This document shows positions 46,216-56,225 of a stretch of 64,000 nucleotides of DNA, in pieces. The stretch covers positions 1 through 64,000 of the forward strand of contig CAMHJQ010000009.1 in NCBI GenBank assembly GCA_946185485.1. The letters run 5' to 3'. This DNA comes from an uncultured Prevotellaceae bacterium. Its GTDB lineage: Bacteria; Bacteroidota; Bacteroidia; Bacteroidales; Bacteroidaceae. A model generated the notes under the pieces. It had not been told where the DNA came from. It saw nothing but the letters and a program-made list of their open reading frames with translations, and did no database searches. A program made the position numbers and the translations under genes. The stretch's first letter is position 1. Each line of letters starts with the position of its first letter.

Positions 46216-46992
46216 ATGAAGAAAATAATGCTATCGATGATGGCCGTTCTGTTGACGCTGGGGACGGTAGTATACGCACAAAAGCAAGGTGACACACCAG
46301 CCCAACCACGGGCCGAGGTACTATTGGAGACCACCGAGGGCAACATCCAGCTGGTGCTCTACAACGAGACGCCGCAGCATCGCGACAACTTCCTGAAGCT
46401 GGTACGCATGCATCTTTACGACTCGCTGCTCTTCCACCGTGTCGTCAAAGACTTCATGATACAGGGTGGCGACCTGAACAGCAAGCACGCACAGCCCGGG
46501 CAGCGGTTGGGAACGGGAGAACTGGACTACACCATCGAACCCGAATTCCGCCTGCCGCAGCTGTACCACCGCCGTGGCGTGCTGGCAGCAGCCCGCGAAC
46601 CCGATGAGGTCAACCCCGACATGCGTTCCGGCGCCTGCCAGTTTTACATCGTCTGGGGGCGCATCTTCAACGATGCCGCCATCATGAAGGTGCAGGAGCG
46701 TCTGGACACCCTGACCCACGGACGTGTCCAGCTGACTCCCGAAATGATTGAGACTTACAAGACCGTTGGGGGTACTCCCCACCTGGACGGCCAGTACACC
46801 GTCTTTGGCGAAGTGACAAAAGGGCTTGACGTGGTAGACCGCATCCAGCAGATGCCCACCGACAAATACCACCGTCCCGTGACGGATGTACGCATCCTCC
46901 GCGCCACCATCATCACGAATTCCTTCGCCCCCGCTCCTCCAAAGAACGTCAAGAAAGCATCCCAAGGCAAGCGACTTGTCAGAACCACCTAG
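46216..46992 (+). CDS. Cyclophilin-type peptidylprolyl isomerase, exported
   Basis: A 258-residue exported cyclophilin. Signal peptide KKIMLSMMAVLLTLGTVVYA; the cyclophilin core (VLLETTEGNIQLVLYNETPQ, LLFHRVVKDFMIQGGDLNSK, GSACQFYIV-like SGACQFYIVWG, HLDGQYTVFGEVTKGLDVVD) is clear with catalytic Arg in FHRV. It is split by a 20-residue insertion typical of Bacteroidota members. ATG 46216 fits both the signal peptide and the promoter. Confidence 0.93.
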   Translation: MKKIMLSMMAVLLTLGTVVYAQKQGDTPAQPRAEVLLETTEGNIQLVLYNETPQHRDNFLKLVRMHLYDSLLFHRVVKDFMIQGGDLNSKHAQPGQRLGTGELDYTIEPEFRLPQLYHRRGVLAAAREPDEVNPDMRSGACQFYIVWGRIFNDAAIMKVQERLDTLTHGRVQLTPEMIETYKTVGGTPHLDGQYTVFGEVTKGLDVVDRIQQMPTDKYHRPVTDVRILRATIITNSFAPAPPKNVKKASQGKRLVRTT

Positions 46993-47025
46993 CTACGCCC
47001 AAGTCCGCTCCGTGCATGAATGATT

Positions 47026-47067
47026 ATCCGCCAGTCCTCTGCATCAAGTTCAGCAGGACTGGCGGAT
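47026..47067 (+). terminator. Long inverted repeat after the cyclophilin gene
   Basis: ATCCGCCAGTCCT (47026-47038) pairs perfectly with AGGACTGGCGGAT (47055-47067) across a 16-base loop. There is no U-run, so termination is uncertain; it may protect the 3' end. Confidence 0.5.
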
Positions 47068-47087
47068 TATTAGTTGTCTGACGTTAT

Positions 47088-47244
47088 CGGATTTTATGCT
47101 CCGCGGTGGCGGATTTTATGTTCCGCCGTGGCGGTCTGAGCAATACTTCGAGCAAGAGTTAGCCATAAAAGTCTGCACGATGGAGCATAAAATCACGCAC
47201 TGCGAGCAATACTTTCCGTAGCTGCGGGCAATACTTTCAGTAGC
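47088..47244. repeat. 22-bp-period repeats in the gap before lolD
   Basis: Two units at 47088 and 47110 (CGGATTTTATGCTCCGCGGT and its near-copy) and two at 47201 and 47223 (TGCGAGCAATACTTTCCGTA and near-copy) each repeat at exactly 22 bp. ATTTTATGCTCC (47091-47102) returns as its inverse at 47182-47193. This gap (46993-47314) holds no gene that I can see. Confidence 0.65.
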
Positions 47245-47314
47245 TGCAGCGCAAGGTTAGAAAAAAAGGAAGGGAACTGAATTCTTGTGCTTCATTTTCG
47301 AAACGACATAATAT

Positions 47315-47992
47315 TTAGTCGGATTCGGCAGCGTCCTCGGAAGGAACGAGGAGGCCGTCGCGCATCTGGATGGTGCGATCGGTGATGCCGGCCAGGTGCT
47401 CGTCGTGGGTGACGATGACGAAGGTCTGACCGAACTGGTCGCGCAGGTCGAAGAAGAGCTGGTGCAGCTCTTCCTTGTTCTTGGTGTCCAAGGAGCCGCT
47501 GGGCTCGTCGGCCAGGATGACGGCGGGGTTGTTGACCAAGGCACGGGCCACGGCGACGCGCTGCTTCTCACCGCCCGACAGTTCGTTGGGCTTGTGGTTG
47601 GCACGGTCGCTGAGGTTCATAAACTGCAGCAGTTCCTCAGCACGCTGGCGGGCAGCCTTGTTGGAGGTGCCTGCAATGTAGGCCGGTATCATGATGTTCT
47701 CCAGTGCCGTGAACTCCGGCAACAGCTGGTGGAACTGGAACACGAAGCCGATATGGCGGTTGCGGAAGTCAGAGAGTTTCTTCTGCGAGAGGGTCGTCAC
47801 GTCTACGGAGTCGATGTGCACGGTGCCGGCATCGGGCTTGTCCAGCGTGCCGATAATCTGCAGCAGGGTGGTTTTGCCGGCGCCACTGGGGCCGACGATG
47901 CTGACTATCTCACCTTTCTGGATGGTGAGGTCGATGCCTTTCAGTACTTCTAACGAGCCGAAGCTCTTCTTGATGCCTTTGATTTCTATCAT
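47315..47992 (-). CDS. lolD: LolD-like ABC transporter ATP-binding protein
   Basis: ATPase of a LolCDE/MacB-type transporter. Walker [13 protein letters not shown], signature [14 protein letters not shown], Walker [13 protein letters not shown]; 225 residues and the [19 protein letters not shown] stretch are typical of LolD. No permease gene adjoins, so lipoprotein release is inferred. A run of ten G and a GGGTGTTTGT repeat lie just upstream. Confidence 0.88.
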   Translation of the reverse strand: MIEIKGIKKSFGSLEVLKGIDLTIQKGEIVSIVGPSGAGKTTLLQIIGTLDKPDAGTVHIDSVDVTTLSQKKLSDFRNRHIGFVFQFHQLLPEFTALENIMIPAYIAGTSNKAARQRAEELLQFMNLSDRANHKPNELSGGEKQRVAVARALVNNPAVILADEPSGSLDTKNKEELHQLFFDLRDQFGQTFVIVTHDEHLAGITDRTIQMRDGLLVPSEDAAESD

Positions 47993-48025
47993 AGATGTGT
48001 GGGTGTTTGTGGGTGTTTGTGGGTA

Positions 48026-48035
48026 GGGGGGGGGG
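48026..48035. repeat. G(10) homopolymer in the lolD leader
   Basis: A run of ten G follows GGGTGTTTGTGGGTGTTTGT. It lies 34 bases upstream of the lolD ATG and 19 bases past the antiporter stop. Such runs slip easily. Confidence 0.7.
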
Positions 48036-48053
48036 AGTGGGTGGCGTTGTGGG

Positions 48054-50180
48054 TTATTGGGAACGATAACGGTTGATCCAGCGTGAGATGCTGTCGTAGA
48101 TGCTGCTCTCCTCCTGGTGCTGGGCGGCGGTGAATGTCATGCTCTCCTCCTTGGCATCGCCGTGCTGGTCGGGGAAGATAATCATGAGGTTCTTGCCCGA
48201 GAAGTGCTGCATCAGTTCGTTGGGCAGCCGCTCCAGTGCGTTCTTATAGGAGATGGTACCCTTACGGGCGGTGATAACCACGAACATGTGGTCGTCGCTG
48301 ATGTTCCCCGCCAGTCGGGGCAGCTCGTTCCAGTGAGCCATATAGGTGTATTCGGCCCGGACGCTGGGGTGCCGGTTGTTGATGTATTCGCGGATGAGTT
48401 CCAGCGACTCGTTACGTCCGTGGAACTGGATGCGGCAGTCCAGATTGCCCGCCATGCGCGCCAGACGTTCCAGCCAGCGGTGGAAACCCGGCTCGAACTC
48501 CGCCCTCGAAGGCACTGCCACCTGGATGCGGCGCAGCGTGTTCAACGGCTGTACGAAGCGCGACAGCACAATCTGGCGGTTCAGACCGTTGTAGAGGCTT
48601 TGGATGAACTCACCCCAGAACTTCGGGCTGATGTCTGTATGCACGTGCATACCCATGATGATTTCCGAGGCACCGAACTCGCGGAAGGCATGCTTGATGC
48701 CGTTGGCGATGTTGGTAGCCAGTCGTACTTGCGTCTGCATCTGGATGTCGCCTGCCGCTGCCCGCCGCTGCAGCTGTTCCAGCAGGTGGATGCCCTCCTC
48801 GCGGTGCTTGGCCGAGAGGTTGTCGTCGTACACCACGTTCAGCGCCACCAGTCCGCGGTTCAGCTTCTCGTTGCGCATCATCATCGACAGTTCCAACAAC
48901 TGCGGGGCAATGTCCGGGTATTTTACGCAGAGCAGTATCTTCTCGTCGTCCTCCTGGCTGTTGACGGACAGCTTCTGGCTGTTGGCCAGCACAATCTGCT
49001 GGGAGGCATGCTCCGTCATCAGCGTCGAGATGATGCAGGTGATGAGTATCATGATGACGACACCGTTCAGTATCTCGTCGTTCACTAAATAGTGGCCGGG
49101 GCTGACCTCCAACCGCATGCCCACCATCACCATGGCGATGGCTCCGGCAGCATGGGCGCACGTCAGACCGAACATCATGTGTCCGGCCGCCTTGGGCAGT
49201 CGGAACAGCAGGCTCGACAGGTAGGCAGCCAGTGCCTTGCCAAAGGTGCCGAAGAAGGCTATCAGTGCTACAATCCAGAGCATGTGCGCTCCCTCGAAGA
49301 GTGTGCGGACGTTGATGAGCATGCCCACGCCAATCAGGAAATAGGGGATGAAGAGGGCATTGCCGATGAACTCGATGCGGTTCATCAGGGGTGATACGTG
49401 CGGGATGTACCTGTTTAATATCAGACCGGAGAGGAAGGCGCCTACGATGCCCTCCACGCCGATGGCTTCGGACAGGGCCGACGACAGGAACATGACAGCC
49501 AGCACGAAGATGAACTGCATGATGGCATCGGAATAGCGGCGCAGGAAGTAGCGTACCAGTTTGGGGATGACCACCATCAACAGGGAGAAGAAGGCAATGA
49601 ACTTCACCAGGAACAGCAGCCAGAAGCCGAAGCCCGCGTTCTCGCCGTACGAGGCCGCCAGGGCTGCCAGCATCATCAGTGCCATGAACAGCGACAGCAT
49701 ACTGGAGCCTACGCTGAGCATCACGCTGGAGTCGCGCTGCAGTCCGTAGCGAGAGATGATAGGGTAGGCGATGAGCGTGTTTGACGCCATGATGCATCCC
49801 AGCAGGAACGAGGCCGTGGGCGAATATCCTAACAGCCACATCGACATCAGGTAGGTCAGCAGCAGGGGCACGAAGCACGTCAGCAGGCCGAACAGCAGGA
49901 TGCGCCGGGAGTTGCGCTTGAGACTCTCGTGGTCCATCTCCAAGCCGGCCAGGAACATGATGTAGAGCAGGCCCACCTTGCCGAACAGCTCGAACGACGA
50001 GTCGCGCTCCAGGATGTTCAGTCCGTAGCGTCCCACCAGCACGCCCGCCAGCACCATGCCGATGATGTGCGGGATGCGCAGTTTACCCATGATGATAGGG
50101 GCAAACAGGATGATGAGCAGCACGACGAAGAAGATCAGCGTCGGGCTGGTGATGGGAAAGTATGACGTCAAACTGTCCAT
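48054..50180 (-). CDS. CPA2-family cation/proton antiporter with C-terminal USP-like domain
   Basis: Monovalent cation/H+ antiporter (KefB/NapA type). About 12 transmembrane segments in residues 10-400 ([67 protein letters not shown]), then a roughly 300-residue soluble tail with universal-stress-protein-like character ([20 protein letters not shown]). At 708 residues it is typical for Bacteroidota. It diverges from the GH31 gene. The ion is not determined by sequence. Confidence 0.9.
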   Translation of the reverse strand: MDSLTSYFPITSPTLIFFVVLLIILFAPIIMGKLRIPHIIGMVLAGVLVGRYGLNILERDSSFELFGKVGLLYIMFLAGLEMDHESLKRNSRRILLFGLLTCFVPLLLTYLMSMWLLGYSPTASFLLGCIMASNTLIAYPIISRYGLQRDSSVMLSVGSSMLSLFMALMMLAALAASYGENAGFGFWLLFLVKFIAFFSLLMVVIPKLVRYFLRRYSDAIMQFIFVLAVMFLSSALSEAIGVEGIVGAFLSGLILNRYIPHVSPLMNRIEFIGNALFIPYFLIGVGMLINVRTLFEGAHMLWIVALIAFFGTFGKALAAYLSSLLFRLPKAAGHMMFGLTCAHAAGAIAMVMVGMRLEVSPGHYLVNDEILNGVVIMILITCIISTLMTEHASQQIVLANSQKLSVNSQEDDEKILLCVKYPDIAPQLLELSMMMRNEKLNRGLVALNVVYDDNLSAKHREEGIHLLEQLQRRAAAGDIQMQTQVRLATNIANGIKHAFREFGASEIIMGMHVHTDISPKFWGEFIQSLYNGLNRQIVLSRFVQPLNTLRRIQVAVPSRAEFEPGFHRWLERLARMAGNLDCRIQFHGRNESLELIREYINNRHPSVRAEYTYMAHWNELPRLAGNISDDHMFVVITARKGTISYKNALERLPNELMQHFSGKNLMIIFPDQHGDAKEESMTFTAAQHQEESSIYDSISRWINRYRSQ

Positions 50181-50188
50181 TTCGGCTG

Positions 50189-50196
50189 CAAAGTTA
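50189..50196 (-). promoter_or_regulatory. -7 element TAACTTTG of the antiporter gene
   Basis: TAACTTTG on the minus strand, nine bases upstream of the ATG at 50180; the leader would be only a few bases. Confidence 0.5.
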
Positions 50197-50239
50197 CGAA
50201 AAAGTTTAGAGTTTAGCGTTGAGAGTTCGGAAAAATTAT

Positions 50240-50247
50240 TACCTTTG
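50240..50247 (+). promoter_or_regulatory. -7 element TACCTTTG of the GH31 gene
   Basis: TACCTTTG, 52 bases before ATG 50300; a weak GTTG at 50218 could be the -33 box. Confidence 0.6.
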
Positions 50248-50299
50248 CGGCGAAAAGGCGCTTAACCCTCCATAAAATAACCGATAACACCCTATTAGT

Positions 50300-52651
50300 A
50301 TGAAACGGATTCTTACCTTACTGCCCCTGTTGGCAGCAGCCTTGTCCTCATTTGCACAGGACGTGAAAATTGAGTTCCTGACCCCACGCATCGTCCATGT
50401 CGTCAAGGGACAGCCTACCAAGACCCTCGTAGTGACCGCCCGGCCTGAACAGGTGGCAGTCAGCCGCAAGGGCAATACCTTGTCGAGCGCAGTACTGACG
50501 GTCAGGCAGGACGTGCAGGGCAACCTGACATTCCTGACGGCTCAGGGCAAGGTGCTGCTCAAAGAGAAGGGCTGCGACGTCAAGGCCGTGCGCCAGACCT
50601 TTGTCCTCGACAAGGACGAGGCCATCTATGGACTGGGCACCATCCAGAACGGCAAGATGAACCGCCGTGGCGAGAAGAAGCGCATGGAGCAGTCGAACCT
50701 GGAGGACTTCCAGAACGTGCTGCAGTCCATCAAGGGCTGGGGGCTCTACTGGGAGAACTATTCGCCGACCGTCTTTGAGGACAACGCCGGGGGCATGACC
50801 TTCGACGCAGAGGCAGGCGAGGGCATAGACTACTATTTCATGTATGGCGGAAGTGCCGACGGCGTCGTCGCACAAATGCGCCACCTGACGGGCGACGTCC
50901 CTATGTTCCCGCTTTGGACCTACGGCTACTGGCAGTCGAAGGAGCGCTACAAGAGCGCCAGTGAAACCGAGAGCATCGTGGACCAGTACCGGGCACTGAA
51001 CGTCCCCTTGGACGGCATCATCCAGGACTGGCAGTACTGGGGCTCCAACTACCTGTGGAACGCCATGGACTTCCTCTCTGAGGACTTTGCCAACGGCCGG
51101 CAGATGATTGACAACGTACACAAGAAGCACGCCCACTTCATGATTTCCATCTGGGCCAGCTTCGGACCGCAGACACAGCAGTTCCGCGAACTCGATGCCA
51201 AGGGCTTGCTGATGCCTTTCTCTACCTGGCCGCAGAGTGGCATCTCCCACATCTGGCCGCCTCGCCTGGACTATCCCTCCGGCGTAAAGGTCTATGACGC
51301 CTTCCATCCCGAGGCCCGCGCCATCTACTGGAAGTACCTGAAGACGCTCTACGACTATGGTACTGACGCATGGTGGATGGACTCGACAGACCCGGACTTC
51401 TTCGACCCGAAGGAGAGCGACTACGAGCATCCCGTCTATGGCGGTACTTGGCGCTCGCAGCGCAATGCCTTCCCCCTGGCAACAGTCCGTGGCATCTATG
51501 AAGCCCAGCGCAATTATCAATTATCAATTGTCAATTGTCCATTGGAGAAGCGTGTCTTCATCATGACGCGCAGCAGCTATGCCGGTCAGCAGCACTATGG
51601 CTCCAACATGTGGAGCGGCGACGTGGCCTCGTCGTGGGACATGCTGCGCAAGCAGGTGCCGGCCGGACTGAGCTTCTCGCTGACGGGCAATCCCAACTTC
51701 AATACCGACATCGGCGGCTTCTTCTGCAGCAGTTACAACACGCAGGGGCCTGCCTCGGCCCCCAAGAATCCGCAGTACCAGGAACTCTATGTGCGCTGGA
51801 TGCAGTACGGGCTGTTCTGTCCCGTATTCCGCAGTCATGGTGCCGACGCTCCGCGTGAAATATGGCAGTTCGGCAAGAAGGGCGAGCCTGTCTATGATGC
51901 CATTGAGCAGATGATACGCCTGCGCTACCGCCTTATACCTTATTTATATAGTACCGCCTGGCAGGTGACCAGCAACAACGGCAGCTACATGCGTCCGCTG
52001 TTCAGTGACTTCGCAGCCGACAGAAAGGTGTGGAACATGACCGACGAGTTTATGTTCGGGCGCAGCATCCTTGCCGCTCCCATCGTCACCCCCCAGTACA
52101 CAGAGGAGAAAATCATCCGAGAAGACGCCATGACGGGCTGGGACCGCAAGTCTGTTTCCGATGGTTCTGCCATCGGAGCCATCGACTGGACCGCCGCCAG
52201 GACCGCCACCAAATACCTGCCCAAGGATGCCGTATGGTACGACTTCTGGACGGGCAAGCAGTATAAGGGCGGTCAGGACGTCACCATCGAGACTGCCCTC
52301 AACCGCGTCCCCATGTTCGTGCGTGCCGGCAGCATCCTGCCCTTGGGACCTGAGATGCAGTATGTGGGTGAGAAAGCCTGGGACAACCTCGAACTGCGCG
52401 TCTATCCGGGTGCCGACGGCTCCTTCACGCTCTACGAGGACGAGGGCGACAGCTACCGCTACGAGCAGGGGGCCTACAGCACCATTCAGATGCAGTGGAA
52501 CGACAAGACGGCTACGCTGACCATCGCTGCCCGCCAGGGCAGCTATCCCGGCATGTTGCAGAGCCGCCAGTTTACCGTCGTGCTGCCTGATGGCCGCCGG
52601 CAGACCGTCAACTACGATGGCGCAAAGCAGTCTGTGACGTTTTCCAAGTAG
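50300..52651 (+). CDS. Exported glycoside hydrolase family 31 enzyme
   Basis: Alpha-glucosidase or alpha-xylosidase type retaining enzyme. Signal peptide KRILTLLPLLAAALSSFA. The catalytic nucleophile is Asp361 in WWMDSTDP and the acid/base Asp441 in WSGDVASSW; the substrate-binding IIQDWQYWG and SIWASFGPQTQQF are present, then the C-terminal beta domains (DUF5110-like, ending VTFSK). Length 783. A 33-bp CAATTAT/CAATTGT array at 51512-51544 reads in frame as NYQLSIVNCPL, residues 405-415, between nucleophile and acid/base domains. Substrate is uncertain; the nearby UDP-xylose synthase does not bear on it. Confidence 0.9.
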   Translation: MKRILTLLPLLAAALSSFAQDVKIEFLTPRIVHVVKGQPTKTLVVTARPEQVAVSRKGNTLSSAVLTVRQDVQGNLTFLTAQGKVLLKEKGCDVKAVRQTFVLDKDEAIYGLGTIQNGKMNRRGEKKRMEQSNLEDFQNVLQSIKGWGLYWENYSPTVFEDNAGGMTFDAEAGEGIDYYFMYGGSADGVVAQMRHLTGDVPMFPLWTYGYWQSKERYKSASETESIVDQYRALNVPLDGIIQDWQYWGSNYLWNAMDFLSEDFANGRQMIDNVHKKHAHFMISIWASFGPQTQQFRELDAKGLLMPFSTWPQSGISHIWPPRLDYPSGVKVYDAFHPEARAIYWKYLKTLYDYGTDAWWMDSTDPDFFDPKESDYEHPVYGGTWRSQRNAFPLATVRGIYEAQRNYQLSIVNCPLEKRVFIMTRSSYAGQQHYGSNMWSGDVASSWDMLRKQVPAGLSFSLTGNPNFNTDIGGFFCSSYNTQGPASAPKNPQYQELYVRWMQYGLFCPVFRSHGADAPREIWQFGKKGEPVYDAIEQMIRLRYRLIPYLYSTAWQVTSNNGSYMRPLFSDFAADRKVWNMTDEFMFGRSILAAPIVTPQYTEEKIIREDAMTGWDRKSVSDGSAIGAIDWTAARTATKYLPKDAVWYDFWTGKQYKGGQDVTIETALNRVPMFVRAGSILPLGPEMQYVGEKAWDNLELRVYPGADGSFTLYEDEGDSYRYEQGAYSTIQMQWNDKTATLTIAARQGSYPGMLQSRQFTVVLPDGRRQTVNYDGAKQSVTFSK
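51512..51544 (+). repeat. In-frame heptad array inside the GH31 gene
   Basis: CAATTAT, CAATTAT, CAATTGT, CAATTGT-type units on the coding strand, translated NYQLSIVNCPL between YEAQR and EKRVFIMTRSSYAGQQ. Most relatives have a short run of polar residues there. Confidence 0.85.
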
Positions 52652-52723
52652 CAAAATGACAGCCGCGATGGGTGAAAAAGAGAAAAAAAGAAAGAAGATG
52701 ATACGTATTTCGGATAATTTGCT

Positions 52724-52731
52724 TACCTTTG
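52724..52731 (+). promoter_or_regulatory. -7 element TACCTTTG of asd
   Basis: TACCTTTG, 50 bases before the ATG at 52782. No clear -33 box. Confidence 0.6.
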
Positions 52732-52781
52732 CAACCGAAATTTGAGACATTGCAAGAATTTAACACAGACTGATAAACAAG

Positions 52782-53795
52782 ATGAAAGTAGCAATTGTGG
52801 GTGCCTCAGGCGCCGTGGGTCAGGAATTCTTACGCATCCTTGACCAGAGAAATTTCCCGATGGACGAACTCGTGCTCTTTGGTTCCGAGCGCTCGGCAGG
52901 CACGAAATATACCTTCCGTGGCAAGGAGCTGACCGTCAAGCTGCTCCAGCACAACGAAGACTTCAAGGACATTGACATCGCCTTCACCTCGGCCGGTGCA
53001 GGCACGTCGAAGGAGTTTGCAGAAACCATCACGAAGTATGGTGCTGTGATGATTGACAACTCCAGCGCATTCCGCATGGACGACGACGTACCCTTGGTGG
53101 TGCCTGAGTGCAATGCTGAGGACGCCCTGAACCGTCCCCGTGGCATCATTGCCAACCCCAACTGCACCACCATCATGATGGTCGTCGTGCTGCAGCCCCT
53201 GGAGCAGCTCAGCCACATCAAGCGCATCCACGTCAGCAGCTATCAGAGTGCCTCTGGTGCCGGTGCCGCCGCTATGGCCGAACTGCAGCAGCAGTACAAG
53301 GAGATGGTCGAGGACGGCGAGGTGAAGACCATCAAGAAGTTCCCCCACCAGCTGGCCTACAACGTCATTCCGCAGATTGACGTCTTCCAGCCTAACGGCT
53401 ATACCAAGGAGGAGATGAAGATGTATAACGAGACGCAGAAGATTATGCATACCGATGCCAAGTGCTCGGCTATGTGTGTGCGTGTCAGCTCGTTGCGCAG
53501 CCACTCCGAAAGCGTGTGGATTGAGACCGAACGTCCCATCAGCGTCGAGGAGGCCCAGCAGGCCATTGCCGCCGCTCCCGGTTGTACGCTGGTCGACGAC
53601 CCCGCAACGCTCACTTATCCCATGCCGCTGGATACTGCCGGCAAGGACGACGTCTATGTCGGCCGTGTGCGTAAGGACCTCTCTGACGAGAACGGCCTGA
53701 CTTTCTGGCTCTCAGGCGACCAGATTCGCAAGGGCGCTGCCCTCAATGCCGTCCAGATTGGCGAGTATCTCATAAAAGTTGGCAACGTGAAGTAA
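52782..53795 (+). CDS. asd: Aspartate-semialdehyde dehydrogenase
   Basis: NADPH-dependent reduction of aspartyl phosphate, the branch point to lysine, threonine and methionine. NADP-binding [14 protein letters not shown] at 7-20, catalytic Cys128 in NPNCTT, the [14 protein letters not shown] loop and the R/H region are present. At 337 residues it is normal for the Gram-negative-like class. Own promoter; the next gene starts about 85 bases on with its own promoter. Confidence 0.96.
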   Translation: MKVAIVGASGAVGQEFLRILDQRNFPMDELVLFGSERSAGTKYTFRGKELTVKLLQHNEDFKDIDIAFTSAGAGTSKEFAETITKYGAVMIDNSSAFRMDDDVPLVVPECNAEDALNRPRGIIANPNCTTIMMVVVLQPLEQLSHIKRIHVSSYQSASGAGAAAMAELQQQYKEMVEDGEVKTIKKFPHQLAYNVIPQIDVFQPNGYTKEEMKMYNETQKIMHTDAKCSAMCVRVSSLRSHSESVWIETERPISVEEAQQAIAAAPGCTLVDDPATLTYPMPLDTAGKDDVYVGRVRKDLSDENGLTFWLSGDQIRKGAALNAVQIGEYLIKVGNVK

Positions 53796-53836
53796 AATAC
53801 CTACAACAAAGTATTGTGTATATTTTAAAAATTGTG

Positions 53837-53844
53837 TATTTTTG
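53837..53844 (+). promoter_or_regulatory. -7 element TATTTTTG of the DUF4876-like gene
   Basis: TATTTTTG, 38 bases before ATG 53882; it lies inside any longer frame from 53816, which argues against that start. Confidence 0.55.
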
Positions 53845-53881
53845 CAACCGCGAAAGTACACAATTTTTAAATTATATGCTT

Positions 53882-56080
53882 ATGAAGATTTTTACATCTA
53901 TGAAGACGCTGGCCTTAGCGGCTGGCATGTTACTGACAGGTGCAAGCAGCAGCTTTGCAGCAGCATCTAAGCCAAGTGGCGGCTCCGTCAGTGCCGACTT
54001 GGTCATCAGTAAGGTGTTCTACGCCGGTAGTACCCGACTGAACGGTGCTACCCCCAAGAACTACATGAACCACCTCTACATCCAGCTGTACAACAACAGC
54101 GACAAGGAGCTGGAGTTGCAGGGCATCTATGTGGCACTCGCCAATTCCGACGCGGCTGCCAATGCCTGGACGGCTGCCGACATGACTGAGGAGAACAATA
54201 TGAAAGGCATGGCAGTGGTGAAGCAGATTTTCCGTATTTCGCCTGATGCCAGCTATGTACTGCAGCCTGGCAAGAGCGTGGTCATTGCCCAGTGTGCCAT
54301 TGACCATAGCGAGATTGCCGAGGGTGGCGTGAACCTGAGCGATGCCGACTTTGAGTGCAAGAGCCAGAACAATGCCTACAAGGACTATCACAACGAGGCT
54401 GTTCCTGAACTACAGCTCGTTAAGACCTTTGGCACCGCCGACTTCATCAACTTCATGAATCCCGGTCCTTTTGGCATCGTCCTGTTGGCAGCTGACACCA
54501 AGATTGACGAGTGTGCCACCACGTTCGCTAAGGGCAAGGAGTCTGGCAATGTCTATACCATCGTTCCCATGAGCAAGAGCATCGACTGCGTCGACATCGT
54601 CAAGCAGAAGACGCCCTCTGCCGACGACAAGCGCTTTATTGACACCTATGATAAGGGTTTCGCCTGCACGGCAGACCCTGGCACGTTCAATGCTCAGGCT
54701 GTTGTCCGCAAGACGGCTTTTGTGTGCAGCGACGGACGTATCGTCCTTTTCGATACCAACGACTCCAGCGTCGACTTTGAATCTACTGACGACCTGAGCA
54801 CCCGTACCTATAGTACTGAGGTAAAGGGACTCAGCGAGACCATGCAGATTACCATCCCTGAGAGCGGCTATCTGGCTATTAATCCTGAGAAGCCTTTCTG
54901 CGCTTCCAAGGAGCTGACCTTCGTCTATCTCAATGCTACCAACAATGCCGCTACTACCGACATGACTTACTATGAGTTCCCCGGTGATGCCACCCTGCTC
55001 ATCAAGGGCGCATGGATAGCCGTAGGCCAGCCTGGCGATTATATGCTGAAGCTGTCAGAGTCGCAGGGTGTCATGAGAACTCGTTCCTCTGGCATGGCAT
55101 GGTCTGACGAGGATACCAAGTCTGTCAGCCAGGCCAATCGTATATTCTACAAGCTCCACAACGAAAAGGGCAATGTTGGCTTCAAGCGTGTTGATGCTGT
55201 CGATGGCAAGTACAACCAGGCTACATTCAGCGATGGCGACCGTCTGTACTACCTCCTGACTGAGGCTGTTGCCGACAAGATTGCCGCTGCCAACGGAGCT
55301 ACCGACCATACCGACCTCGGTTTCATCCAGTGGCATGGTGCAGCGCCCCAGGCTGCTGCCTTCGAGGTGGAGGCCGGTAGCGTTGCCGCCTTCAATGCCG
55401 TGGAGAACGGTAAGAGCGTCAAGCTTCTGCTCAACAACGCTCGTGTCAATGCCTTCAACCCGCTCTTCAACATCGCCTATGTCGAGGATGAGACTGGTAT
55501 TACTGAACTGAACCTGAAGCGTTCGGGCATCACCGTCAGCAACGGCGACATCCTGAATGGCTACATCTTGGGTGTCAAGGAAGTCAAGGATCTCGACTAT
55601 ATGGGTACCTATCCTGACTTGAAGGAGAACATCCTCAACAAGAACGACTATACCAGTTCGCTGACCTTCACCGCTACTGAGGGTGAGGTGGTCGCCGTCG
55701 AGGCTACTGTGGCTGAGGCTGCCCAGGAAGCTAACCATGGCCGTGTCATGAAGCTGTCGGGAATTGCCGTCGAGAAGTCTGGCCGTTTCTATTATGCTAC
55801 TCAGGGCGACGCCCGCATCCAGCTGGCTGACGACTTCATGCTCTATGACTATGGCTATGAGTGGCCTAAGGACATTACCGACATCACTGGTCTGGTGACC
55901 TACAATGGTGCCCGCTGGCAGATTGCCCCCATGACCACCGATGGTGTCGTCACTGGCATCCGCACAGTCCGCACTACCGCTTCCGACCGTCAGGTCATCT
56001 ACAATCTGCAGGGTGTTCGTATGGGCCAGCTCCAGCGCGGCATCAACATCGTCAACGGCAAGAAGATAGTGGTGAAGTAA
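53882..56080 (+). CDS. Secreted DUF4876-like protein with sorting-like tail
   Basis: A 732-residue exported protein. Signal peptide (KIFTSMKTLALAAGMLLTGA, cleavage near SSFAAA). Residues about 35-230 match the DUF4876 pattern (SADLVISKVFYAGSTRLNG, HLYIQLYNNSDKELELQGIY, FINFMNPGPFGIVLL), a lamin-tail-like fold. The rest is beta-rich. The C-terminus (VIYNLQGVRMGQLQRGINI, VNGKKIVVK) is the Prevotella-type tail also seen in the 2280-3788 protein. ATG 53882 (or 53876) is preferred over longer frames because a TATTTTTG promoter lies at 53837. Role unknown, probably cell surface. Confidence 0.75.
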   Translation: MKIFTSMKTLALAAGMLLTGASSSFAAASKPSGGSVSADLVISKVFYAGSTRLNGATPKNYMNHLYIQLYNNSDKELELQGIYVALANSDAAANAWTAADMTEENNMKGMAVVKQIFRISPDASYVLQPGKSVVIAQCAIDHSEIAEGGVNLSDADFECKSQNNAYKDYHNEAVPELQLVKTFGTADFINFMNPGPFGIVLLAADTKIDECATTFAKGKESGNVYTIVPMSKSIDCVDIVKQKTPSADDKRFIDTYDKGFACTADPGTFNAQAVVRKTAFVCSDGRIVLFDTNDSSVDFESTDDLSTRTYSTEVKGLSETMQITIPESGYLAINPEKPFCASKELTFVYLNATNNAATTDMTYYEFPGDATLLIKGAWIAVGQPGDYMLKLSESQGVMRTRSSGMAWSDEDTKSVSQANRIFYKLHNEKGNVGFKRVDAVDGKYNQATFSDGDRLYYLLTEAVADKIAAANGATDHTDLGFIQWHGAAPQAAAFEVEAGSVAAFNAVENGKSVKLLLNNARVNAFNPLFNIAYVEDETGITELNLKRSGITVSNGDILNGYILGVKEVKDLDYMGTYPDLKENILNKNDYTSSLTFTATEGEVVAVEATVAEAAQEANHGRVMKLSGIAVEKSGRFYYATQGDARIQLADDFMLYDYGYEWPKDITDITGLVTYNGARWQIAPMTTDGVVTGIRTVRTTASDRQVIYNLQGVRMGQLQRGINIVNGKKIVVK

Positions 56081-56118
56081 GCGTCATGGGAGTCTTGGCT
56101 CCCGATTCCGAATATAAA

Positions 56119-56153
56119 CAACCTTGGGCTTTCAACCTAAGGTTGTTTTTTTT
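56119..56153 (+). terminator. Rho-independent terminator after the DUF4876-like gene
   Basis: CAACCTTGGG (56119-56128) pairs with CCTAAGGTTG region (56136-56145, one wobble) across a seven-base loop, followed by T8. Confidence 0.9.
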
Positions 56154-56166
56154 CATTCGTTTGAAA

Positions 56167-56198
56167 TTTGGTCATATCGCTTTTTTTTTGTACTTTTG
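56167..56198 (+). promoter_or_regulatory. Promoter of the topoisomerase IV subunit A gene
   Basis: TTTG (56167-56170), 20 bp, then TACTTTTG (56191-56198), 27 bases before the ATG. Confidence 0.8.
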
Positions 56199-56225
56199 CA
56201 CGAAAATATCTGATTACTACTTCCT

